This document shows, in pieces, positions 6,131 to 11,789 of a stretch of DNA of 11,849 bases. Each line of letters begins with the position of its first letter. Positions within the stretch are counted from its first letter, which is position 1. This DNA is from an uncultured Collinsella sp. (lineage in GTDB: Bacteria > Actinomycetota > Coriobacteriia > Coriobacteriales > Coriobacteriaceae): positions 1 to 11,849 of the forward strand of contig CAJMHR010000050.1 of NCBI GenBank assembly GCA_905213265.1. The letters run 5' to 3'. The notes under the pieces are model-generated. The model was not told the DNA's origin, searched no databases, and saw only the letters and a program-made list of their open reading frames with translations. The position numbers and the translations under genes are program-made.

Positions 6131-6754
6131 ATGAGCGATCTGGAGAATAAGAAGAATCCTGTGGTCATTACCATCGCGCGCGACTTTGGCGCCGAGGGCC
6201 ACGAGATTGGCCGCATGCTTGCCGACGAGTTGGGGATTCCGCTGTACGATAACGAGCTGCTGGTACGTGCGTCGCTGCGCGCGGGCGAGTCGCTCGATAA
6301 GATGGCCGCCTATGATGAGCGTCTGGCCGTGGAGAACATGGCGTTTCTGCCCGACCGCTACGATGCGCGTTCGTACTCGGATAAGTTGTTCCAAAAGATG
6401 AGCCAGGTGATTTTGGATTTGGGTGAGACCGAGAGCTGCATTATCGAAGGCCGTCTGTCCGATTACCTGCTGCGCAACAACCCCAATCACATTGCCGTGC
6501 TGGTGACCGCACCCTTTGAGGACCGCGTCGAGATCGTGCGCAAAAAGCGTGGCCTTAACAAAAAGAAGGGCGCCAAGCTGGTCAAGCAGCAGCAGAAGGC
6601 ACGCGAGGCGTTCTATAAGCGCTACAGCGCCGGAAAGTGGAAGATGACGAGCGGTAAAGACATCGTCGTCAACCGCGCCAAGCTGGGCCGCGAAGGCTGC
6701 AAGGACGTCATCGCCGCGGCCTACCGCTACAAAGTGGCCCAGCTCGAAGGCTAA
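6131..6754 (+). CDS. Cytidylate kinase-like family protein
   Basis: This 207-residue protein resembles the Cytidylate_kin2 family of P-loop kinases. The N-terminal pattern PVVITIARDFGAEGHEIGRM then LADELGIPLYDNELL (10-44) matches the usual ITISREyGSGGreIakkLAekLGipyYDrelI. The mid-region has CIIEGRLSDYLLRNNP (103-118) and VLVTAPFEDRVEIVRKKRGL (123-142). The C-terminus keeps YKRYSAGKWKM and DIVVNRAKLG, both common in this family. The phosphate-binding loop reads DFGAEGHEIG, so the canonical GSGG has become GAEG. Substrate and activity are unknown; phosphorylation of CMP is only a family inference. I chose ATG 6131, with AAAGGA six bases upstream. An earlier GTG at 6086 would start inside the hairpin. 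It could be co-transcribed with the importer across 48 bases. Confidence 0.85.
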   Translation: MSDLENKKNPVVITIARDFGAEGHEIGRMLADELGIPLYDNELLVRASLRAGESLDKMAAYDERLAVENMAFLPDRYDARSYSDKLFQKMSQVILDLGETESCIIEGRLSDYLLRNNPNHIAVLVTAPFEDRVEIVRKKRGLNKKKGAKLVKQQQKAREAFYKRYSAGKWKMTSGKDIVVNRAKLGREGCKDVIAAAYRYKVAQLEG

Positions 6755-6762
6755 CCGACCAA

Positions 6763-6799
6763 AACCACCACAAAGGGGACAGGCACCTTTGTGGTGGTT
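6763..6799. repeat. Perfect 14-bp GGGACAG hairpin after the kinase-like gene
   Basis: AACCACCACAAAGG (6763-6776) pairs perfectly with CCTTTGTGGTGGTT (6786-6799) around a nine-base loop, ggacaggca. GGGGACAG spans 6775-6782, so the core bridges stem and loop. No T-run follows. It lies in the convergent space between the kinase-like gene and the nfn operon and may serve as a 3'-end structure. Confidence 0.85.
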
Positions 6800-6815
6800 G
6801 GGGCGGCCGGCATAG

Positions 6816-6853
6816 AAAAAGTCCCCGCCGGGCGCGTGCTCGACGGGGACTTT
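6816..6853 (-). terminator. Rho-independent terminator of the nfnAB operon
   Basis: On the minus strand, AAAGTCCCCG (6853-6844) and CGGGGACTTT (6827-6818) form a 10-bp perfect stem with a 16-base loop. The stem runs into TTTTT (6820-6816). It lies 28 bases past the nfnB stop. Confidence 0.85.
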
Positions 6854-6881
6854 GCCGTTTGGTGGCTAGCGCTGAGGGTGA

Positions 6882-8291
6882 TTACTCGCCCAGCAGGCTC
6901 TTGGTGATGGAAGCGGCGGCCTTCTTGCCGGCGCCCATCGCCAGAATGACCGTAGCGGCACCGGTGACGATGTCGCCGCCAGCCCAGATGCGGGGATCGG
7001 TGGTCTGGCCGGTCTCCTCGTCGGCGACGATGTAGCCCCACTTGTTGAGCTCCATCTTGCCGCCGATCTTCTTTGCGAAGGGGTTGGCGTTGGTGCCGAT
7101 AGCCGAGATCGCGACATCGCAGGGGATCTCCTCGATGGCGCCCTCGATGGGCACCGGGCGACGACGGCCGGACTCGTCGGGCTCGCCGAGCTCCATCTTC
7201 TGGACCTTGACGGCGCACACGGAGCCGTCCTCGCCAGCGACAAACTCGAGCGGGGAGACGAGCGGCAGAACCTCGACGCCCTCGGCCTTGGCGTGGTGCA
7301 GCTCGGCACGACGGCAGGGCATCTCGTCCTCGGTACGGCGGTAAGCGATGATGGCGTGCTCGGCGCCCAGACGCTTGGCGGTACGGACGGCGTCCATAGC
7401 CACGTTGCCGCCACCAAAGACGACGACGTTCTTGCCGTGCTTGGTGGGGGTATCGTACTCGGGGAACTTGTTGGCCTTCATCAGGTTCACGCGGGTGAGG
7501 TACTCGTTCGCGAAGAAGACGTTGGGCAGGTTCTCGCCGGGGACGTTGAGGAACTTGGGCAGGCCAGCGCCGGTCGCCACGTAGATGGCGTCGAAGCCCT
7601 GCTCGAACAGCTCTTCGGCCGTGGCCATGTTGCCCACGACGGAGTTGTACTCAAACTTGACGCCCATGTCCTCCAGGCCGTCAATCTCGCGCTTGACGAC
7701 TGCCTTGGGCAGACGGAACTCGGGGATGCCGTAGACCAGCACGCCGCCGCCGGTGAAGAATGCCTCAAAGACGGTAACGTCAAAGCCGTTGCGGGCGAGC
7801 TCGCCGGCGCAGGTGATGCCGGACGGGCCGGAGCCGACGACGGCGACCTTCTTGCCGTTCTTGGGAGCCATCTTGGGCGTGGACGCGAGCTCGGGGCGGT
7901 CACCCAGGAAGCGCTCGAGCTGGCCGATGGCCACGGGCTCGGACTTCTTGCCGCGGATGCACTTGCCCTCGCACTGGTTCTCCTGCGGGCAGACGCGGCC
8001 GCAGATGGCGGGAAGCATGGAGTCCTCGCGGATGGTATCGAGAGCGCCGCCGAAGTCCTTCTCGCGGATCTGCTCGATAAAGCGGGGGATGTTGATGTTG
8101 ACGGGGCAGCCCTCAACACAGAACGGCTTCTTGCAGTTGAGGCAGCGCTCGGCCTCGGCCAGCGCCATCTCCTCGGTGAAGCCCTTGTCGACGGGGCGGA
8201 AGTCGCAGGCGCGCTCGGCAGCCGGCTCCTCGTTATCGGGGGTGCGGGGCGACTTCATATCGGCAACGAAACGACCGTTAACTAGTGGCAT
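6882..8291 (-). CDS. nfnB: NADH-dependent reduced ferredoxin:NADP oxidoreductase, large subunit NfnB (GltD-like)
   Basis: This 469-residue cytosolic flavoprotein is related to the glutamate synthase small subunit. Two cysteine sets near the N-terminus can bind [4Fe-4S] clusters: C50, C53, C58, C62 (CLNCKKPFCVEGCP) and C97, C101, C107, C111 (CGRVCPQENQCEGKC). The FAD Rossmann motif is GSGPSG (153-158). The second dinucleotide site is GGGNVAMDAVRTAKRLGA (293-310), followed by YRRTEDEMP. The FAD-closing motif is RIWAGGDIVTGAATVILAMG near 434-453. With NfnA it forms the complex that couples exergonic and endergonic electron transfer among NADH, ferredoxin and NADP, supplying NADPH in anaerobes. 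Its ATG overlaps the end of nfnA by 10 bases and uses GAGGAAAAG inside nfnA, so translation is coupled. A lone GltD is the alternative, but no large glutamate synthase subunit gene is nearby. Confidence 0.93.
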   Translation of the reverse strand: MPLVNGRFVADMKSPRTPDNEEPAAERACDFRPVDKGFTEEMALAEAERCLNCKKPFCVEGCPVNINIPRFIEQIREKDFGGALDTIREDSMLPAICGRVCPQENQCEGKCIRGKKSEPVAIGQLERFLGDRPELASTPKMAPKNGKKVAVVGSGPSGITCAGELARNGFDVTVFEAFFTGGGVLVYGIPEFRLPKAVVKREIDGLEDMGVKFEYNSVVGNMATAEELFEQGFDAIYVATGAGLPKFLNVPGENLPNVFFANEYLTRVNLMKANKFPEYDTPTKHGKNVVVFGGGNVAMDAVRTAKRLGAEHAIIAYRRTEDEMPCRRAELHHAKAEGVEVLPLVSPLEFVAGEDGSVCAVKVQKMELGEPDESGRRRPVPIEGAIEEIPCDVAISAIGTNANPFAKKIGGKMELNKWGYIVADEETGQTTDPRIWAGGDIVTGAATVILAMGAGKKAAASITKSLLGE

Positions 8292-9121
8292 GCGCAGCTC
8301 TTTTCCTCATAGGCCTTGAGGGACTCGCCCTCTTCGGAACGGTAAGCGGCCTGGCGGGCACGAAGGTCATCCCAGTCGACCAGGGTGGCATCGAAGTCGG
8401 GGCCGTCGACGCAAGCGAACTTGGTCACGCCGCCCACCTCTACGCGGCAGCAGCCGCACATGCCGGTGCCGTCAACCATGATGGGGTTGAGGGACGCGGT
8501 GATGGGGGTGTCGTACTTCTGGGCGGTGAGGGTCGAGAACTTCATCATCGGAACGGGGCCGACGCAGAAGACCTGGCTTACGGCCTTGTCCTGCAGCAGA
8601 CGCTCCAGCGGAGCGGTGACAACGCCCTGCTCGCCGTAGGAACCGTCGTCGGTGGTGATGTGGATGTGGTCCTCGTCGAGGAGCTCGCGGAACTGGTCCT
8701 CCATGAGCAGGAGGTCCTTGGTGCGGGCGCCCATGATGGCGTGCACCTCGTGACCGGTCTCGACCAGGTGCTTGGCGACCGGGAAGGCAATTGCCAGGCC
8801 GACGCCGCCGCCAATGACAGCGCAGGGGCCCTCGGCCATCTCGGTGGGAACGCCCAGCGGGCCCACGACGTCGCGCAGCGACTCGCCGGCCTCGTAGGTG
8901 GACAGCATCTCGGTGGTCTTGCCGATCACCATGAAGATGAACTCGACCCAGCCCTCGTCACCGTTCCAGCCGGCCAGGGTAAACGGGACACGCTCGCCCG
9001 TCTCGTTGGCGCGAACCATGAGGAACTGTCCAGCGTGCGCATGCTTGGCGATTGCGGGTGCCTCGATGCGGAACTTGAACACCTTCTCCGAGAACTGCGT
9101 CTTCTCCAGGATCTTATACAT
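8282..9121 (-). CDS. nfnA: NADH-dependent reduced ferredoxin:NADP oxidoreductase, small subunit NfnA
   Basis: This 279-residue protein is of the ferredoxin-NADP reductase/PyrK type. The FAD domain shows RVPFTLAGW (44-52) and VVGPLGVP (85-92). The NAD-binding domain has AVIGGGVGLAIAFPVAKHL (101-119) and VFCVGPVPMM (184-193). The iron-sulfur region, DGTGMCGCCRVEVGG with C222, C224 or C225 and C237, binds a [2Fe-2S] cluster; in Thermotoga NfnA an Asp joins three cysteines as ligands. The C-terminal tail ends in CACH. As the first gene of the nfnAB operon it has GAGAGGGG upstream of the ATG, a TATAAT box at 9232-9227 and a possible leader hairpin. PyrK and sulfide dehydrogenase subunits are close relatives, but adjacency to a GltD-like partner with two 4Fe-4S motifs makes Nfn the best reading. 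Confidence 0.93.
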   Translation of the reverse strand: MYKILEKTQFSEKVFKFRIEAPAIAKHAHAGQFLMVRANETGERVPFTLAGWNGDEGWVEFIFMVIGKTTEMLSTYEAGESLRDVVGPLGVPTEMAEGPCAVIGGGVGLAIAFPVAKHLVETGHEVHAIMGARTKDLLLMEDQFRELLDEDHIHITTDDGSYGEQGVVTAPLERLLQDKAVSQVFCVGPVPMMKFSTLTAQKYDTPITASLNPIMVDGTGMCGCCRVEVGGVTKFACVDGPDFDATLVDWDDLRARQAAYRSEEGESLKAYEEKSCACH

Positions 9122-9183
9122 AGAACCCCTCTCTTGTTAGGGCTGCCGAACCGTGCCTCCACGGAAATGGACGGTAGCCCGAA

Positions 9184-9222
9184 TAAAACCGTACGCGCAC
9201 AGGCGTTGTGCAGACATACGGT
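9184..9222 (-). promoter_or_regulatory. Leader hairpin with T-run upstream of nfnA, candidate attenuator
   Basis: On the minus strand ACCGTA (9222-9217) pairs with TACGGT (9193-9188), and inside it GCACA (9211-9207) pairs with TGTGC (9201-9197). TTTTATT follows directly. It begins at about the start site expected from the TATAAT box. It resembles a small intrinsic terminator in the 5' leader, about 65 bases before the nfnA start codon. No known riboswitch consensus is recognised. Confidence 0.4.
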
Positions 9223-9226
9223 GCAA

Positions 9227-9232
9227 ATTATA
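9227..9232 (-). promoter_or_regulatory. -10 box of the nfnAB promoter
   Basis: A perfect TATAAT is present on the minus strand, about 105 bases before the nfnA start codon. The -35 position at 17 bases spacing is poor (near CGTAAG), so activation by a regulator is possible but unproven. Confidence 0.55.
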
Positions 9233-9295
9233 CCCTCATGGCAATGTCGCTTACGTGTTTCTTTGGCAGGTGGGAAAAGGGTTTATCCACTTCGA

Positions 9296-9491
9296 CCTAC
9301 CAAATAGGGACAGGTTTATTTTGGTCGGTTTTATCAGGCAAAACGGCAAAGGGGGCCGGCCTCGGGTTGTGATGAGGCCGGCCCCCTTTGGGGCGTTATG
9401 CATGTATGGTTGCAGCGTGTTTATTGCGATGTGCCGACTGCGGCGTTTACGCAGATAAAACCTGCCAAAATAAACATCCCTATTTGGTAGG
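9296..9491. repeat. Nested 196-bp inverted-repeat structure downstream of pth
   Basis: A left arm of 40 bases (9296-9335) and a right arm of 38 bases (9454-9491) are near-perfect reverse complements, with a 2-base indel at the core and a few mismatches. The left arm carries GGGACAG at 9307-9313. The 118-base interior encloses a separate GC-rich hairpin (9348-9389). The right arm ends two bases from the pth stop codon. No protein is encoded. It may be a large member of the local palindrome family or a small non-autonomous element. Confidence 0.85.
9348..9389 (-). terminator. GC-rich hairpin, probable terminator of pth
   Basis: AAAGGGGGCCGGCCTC (9348-9363) and its exact complement (9374-9389) form a 16-bp stem around a 10-base loop. 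It is the strongest local hairpin in the pth 3' region. The sequence leaving the stem on the minus strand has only a short TTTT run a few bases on, and the plus-strand exit lacks one, so efficiency is uncertain. It is nested inside the larger inverted repeat 9296-9491. Confidence 0.6.
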
Positions 9492-9493
9492 TT

Positions 9494-10123
9494 TTAGTGC
9501 TTGCCGTTGGCGGAGGCGGCGCCGTTGACATGGTCGCGAGCATAGACTACGCCGTGCACAATCGCCAGGCCGGCGGCGTCGGCCGCGCGGGCGCAGGTGT
9601 CCTGGAAATCCTCGGCCTCGCGGGCGCGCAGCTGCTTAAGCACGTAGTCGGCGACGGCCATCTTGCCGGGAGGGTTGCCGATGCCGGTGCGGATACGGCT
9701 AAAGTCGCGGCTGCCCATCTTGTCGATGATGGAGCGCAGGCCGTTGTGACCGGCGTGGCCACCGCCCACCTTAACACGTACGTCGCCGGCGGGAATGTCG
9801 AGCTCATCGTGAATTACGAGCAGCTCCTCGGCCTTGATCTTGTACTCGCGGCAGAGCTTGGAGATGGGGCCACCCGAGGTATTCATATACGACTGCGGCT
9901 TGACCAGCACGATCTGGCGCTTGCCGCCCTCTTCCTCGGCATCGTTGATATTGATGAGCGCGACCTCGGCGCCTGCTTGGTTTTTCCAGTACGTGACGCC
10001 GGCCTGACGGGCCAGCTCGTCGATTGCTTTGAAACCAGCGTTGTGACGGGTCTCGGCATACTCATCTCCAGGGTTGCCAAGTCCGGCAACCATGCGAATC
10101 TTAAGCGGCTGTGCAGCTGCCAT
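9494..10123 (-). CDS. pth: Peptidyl-tRNA hydrolase
   Basis: This 209-residue cytosolic enzyme hydrolyses the ester bond of peptidyl-tRNAs released early by stalled ribosomes, recycling tRNA. It carries the full Pth pattern: AGLGNPGDEYAETRHNAGF (13-31) with catalytic His27; KPQSYMNTSGG (75-85) with Asn81; VIHDELDIPAG (103-113) with Asp106; and GGGHAGHNGLRSI (120-132) with His126 and Asn127. FSRIRTGIGNPPGKMAVADYVL follows as in other family members. The length is slightly above the usual ~190 because of a short hydrophilic tail rich in Ala, Asn and Lys. GAAAGGAAG lies upstream of the start. It is probably a single-gene unit, with a promoter near 10154-10182 and a large hairpin structure two bases past the stop. 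Confidence 0.97.
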   Translation of the reverse strand: MAAAQPLKIRMVAGLGNPGDEYAETRHNAGFKAIDELARQAGVTYWKNQAGAEVALININDAEEEGGKRQIVLVKPQSYMNTSGGPISKLCREYKIKAEELLVIHDELDIPAGDVRVKVGGGHAGHNGLRSIIDKMGSRDFSRIRTGIGNPPGKMAVADYVLKQLRAREAEDFQDTCARAADAAGLAIVHGVVYARDHVNGAASANGKH

Positions 10124-10153
10124 GTGCTTCCTTTCGTCGATTTGTCGCCTGCT

Positions 10154-10182
10154 ATGGTGAGCGACCTCGTTGCTGCTGTCAA
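10154..10182 (-). promoter_or_regulatory. Candidate pth promoter
   Basis: On the minus strand a perfect TTGACA (10182-10177) is followed after 17 bases by CACCAT (10159-10154), which matches TATAAT at three of six positions. The predicted leader is about 25 bases long, reaching the pth Shine-Dalgarno. Confidence 0.45.
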
Positions 10183-10237
10183 ATGGCGGGTGATTGAGGC
10201 TGTATGAGGGCGTTTGGGCAGTCGTCAGAAGCCGGGG

Positions 10238-10439
10238 TGGACAGTTAGTTCAGATTTGTATAAACCAAGAGGTCTTTGACTGTCAAAATTGGGACCGCGG
10301 AACTGCCACGGCGCTTTGGGGAGCACATTTTGCGCTATTTCAGATCTTTCGAGTCTTCAAATGAGGTGACTGGCGCCGGGATGGCGGCAAACTACCTCGA
10401 TATTAGCCGTCTTTTATATAAATCTGAACTAACTGTCCA
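10238..10439. repeat. 202-bp element with 27-bp terminal inverted repeats
   Basis: The arm at 10238-10264, beginning TGGACAGTTAGTTCAGATTT, is matched by its reverse complement at 10413-10439 with 26 of 27 identical positions. The interior (10265-10412) has no plausible ORF and no strong hairpin. No clear target-site duplication is seen beside the arms. It occupies most of the gap between pth and the nuclease-like gene, and the right arm ends 32 bases past the nuclease-like stop. A non-autonomous MITE-like element is one reading; paired protein-binding sites are another. Confidence 0.85.
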
Positions 10440-10470
10440 GCCATGCTAGGTAACACTGGGTAAAAGTCTT

Positions 10471-11598
10471 TTAGACCGGCGCGAGGCCGATTCCGGCCCG
10501 CAGGGCGTTGAGCCAGGCAGCCTGACGCTTGCGATAACCCTTGATGCGGTAGCGGAATCGAACCCCCGCAAGTCGATGCATCGTCTGGGCGAAGGCTTCG
10601 AGTGCAACAAGGTCCTTCATTTGGTCACGATTGATAACCAGGACGTGGATACCCATGGCTTTAAGGCCATTGTTGCGATTGCCATCGTGGATGCGGGCGT
10701 TTTGAAGCTCATGTCCAATTCCGTTGTATTCGTTGTCGACTCCGGCGGCCGGGCAATATAAGTCGCAGATGGCGTAGGGGATGCCCGAGGACATGTTGAC
10801 CGCAAGGGTGTCGAAATCGACACGATAGTTGAGCAGCAGGCCTCCCATGGGCAAACTGCAACACCCGAATCCGCCAAAGCGCATGGGCGCGCCCAGGACG
10901 GCGAACATCAATGATTCCGCTGGGGATGCGGATCCGGCCCGGGCGAGTTTGACAGCCGTACGAAACGAGGCGTAGGAACTACTTTTGGCAAACCGTGCGA
11001 CTGCCTCGAGCTCTTCGATGGTTGTAGCGGGTTCGCATCTATAGTGTGCCTGTTCGTAGCGTGTTTCGGCTGGCTTTTCGGGTGTCGGTTGGTCGCCCTG
11101 GCAATCGAGGTCGTCCATCGCTTCGAAGCTGTTGGCCTTGGGCCACGTGTCGTCGTAGGCGATGGGGTAAGTTGCCTCGGGCGGAAGTGAGTAGGTTCCG
11201 AGCAGCTCCATGAGAAGCATCAAGGTTTTGGCAACTGATTCATTTTTGGAACAAAGCATGGCCGTCATGGCGGGAGACGTTGCGTAGATGTCGGATTCAA
11301 TGTGCATGATCGCACCTTGGGGAAGAGGGGCGGTGATGGTGTGCTGGAGGAGCCGTCCGTCGGGCCGTCTGTTGTTGCCGCCCGCAACAAAGAGATCTAG
11401 ACACTCGGAGTCGTCTTCGCTCCAGGCGTCAAGTATTGCAAGGGCCGCAAAGTCTATGGCGTCCTTGTTGGGAACGCAACCTTCGAGGGCTTGTGTCTGT
11501 TGCTCGTCATCGATGGCGTCCCAGGGAAGGGCGGAGTACGCCCGTCGAGCGCGGCGAATTGCGCGGAGGGCGGAGAGATGTGAAATCACGGTCGTCAT
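10471..11598 (-). CDS. Orphan protein with DUF559/Vsr-like PD-(D/E)XK nuclease domain
   Basis: This 375-residue cytoplasmic protein has no transmembrane segment or signal peptide. The basic N-terminus contains ISHLSALRAIRRARRAY (5-21). The middle has DIYATSPAMTAML (103-115) and LLMELLGTYSLPP (128-140), followed by a low-complexity acidic linker (150-185). SPAESLMFAVLGAP (225-238) and GGFGCCSLP lead into a C-terminal nuclease-like core. That core reads CDLYCPAAGVDNEYNGIGHE (278-297), then D305, R308 and GLKAMGIHVLVI (311-322). The D279 and E290-Y-N-G plus D..R...L...G pattern matches the DUF559/Vsr endonuclease fold, as in a family of Actinobacteria proteins that often read ADLYWP-EYDG at this site. 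Function is unknown; defence or phage immunity is only a guess. No methylase or toxin partner is in view. It lies between copies of the GGACAGTTAG repeat, with a palindrome over its promoter. The Shine-Dalgarno is weak. Confidence 0.7.
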   Translation of the reverse strand: MTTVISHLSALRAIRRARRAYSALPWDAIDDEQQTQALEGCVPNKDAIDFAALAILDAWSEDDSECLDLFVAGGNNRRPDGRLLQHTITAPLPQGAIMHIESDIYATSPAMTAMLCSKNESVAKTLMLLMELLGTYSLPPEATYPIAYDDTWPKANSFEAMDDLDCQGDQPTPEKPAETRYEQAHYRCEPATTIEELEAVARFAKSSSYASFRTAVKLARAGSASPAESLMFAVLGAPMRFGGFGCCSLPMGGLLLNYRVDFDTLAVNMSSGIPYAICDLYCPAAGVDNEYNGIGHELQNARIHDGNRNNGLKAMGIHVLVINRDQMKDLVALEAFAQTMHRLAGVRFRYRIKGYRKRQAAWLNALRAGIGLAPV

Positions 11599-11625
11599 AG
11601 CTATAAGGTACTAATCCGTTGGCGA

Positions 11626-11657
11626 AACGATATTGCCGTATCGTTCTTTTCGCTCAA
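11626..11657 (-). promoter_or_regulatory. Candidate promoter with overlapping palindromic operator for the nuclease-like gene
   Basis: On the minus strand TTGAGC (11657-11652) and AATATC (11634-11629) are 17 bases apart. The inverted repeat AACGATA-ttgccg-TATCGTT (11626-11645) covers the -10 and most of the spacer. The predicted start site is about 24 bases before the ATG at 11598. The hexamers are only moderate matches, but a 7+7 palindrome placed on the promoter suggests repressor binding, possibly autoregulation. Confidence 0.4.
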
Positions 11658-11763
11658 AGGGGTGTCGCGCGCCGCGGGCGGTAGCGTGATCATGTGGAAT
11701 TCCTTGAAAAAGTGGAGAATGGAGCGATGTGCTGGCCTTGGAGGCATCTACTGAGGTGGGTGT

Positions 11764-11789
11764 TGGGCAGTTAGTTCAGATTTGTATAA
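11764..11789 (+). repeat. Third copy of the GGACAGTTAG arm
   Basis: This 26-base stretch, beginning TGGGCAGTTAGTTCAGATTT, matches the left arm of the 202-bp element with a single change (A to G in the fourth base). No partner arm is seen before the window ends 60 bases later, so the element, if complete, continues outside. The sequence just inside this copy differs from the interior of the first element. The rest of 11599-11849 holds the candidate promoter and no gene that I can support. Confidence 0.8.

Noticed and set aside
4706..6490. 594-codon minus-strand frame across the two permeases and the kinase-like gene
   Set aside because: It crosses three well-supported plus-strand genes, and its product is a His/Arg/Gln-rich composition typical of an antisense frame.
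7293..8285. 330-codon plus-strand frame opposite nfnB
   Set aside because: It is antisense to a gene with intact FAD, NADP and iron-sulfur motifs, and its product is low-complexity Leu/Ala/Gly/Asp.
6882..8291. Assignment of the large Nfn subunit as the glutamate synthase small subunit GltD
   Set aside because: No GltB gene is adjacent, and the coupled upstream gene is a PyrK/NfnA-type FAD/[2Fe-2S] protein, which favours NfnAB. GltD remains a homologous fold.
8285..9307. 340-codon plus-strand frame opposite nfnA
   Set aside because: It is antisense to a recognised gene; no motif and no Shine-Dalgarno that would support it.
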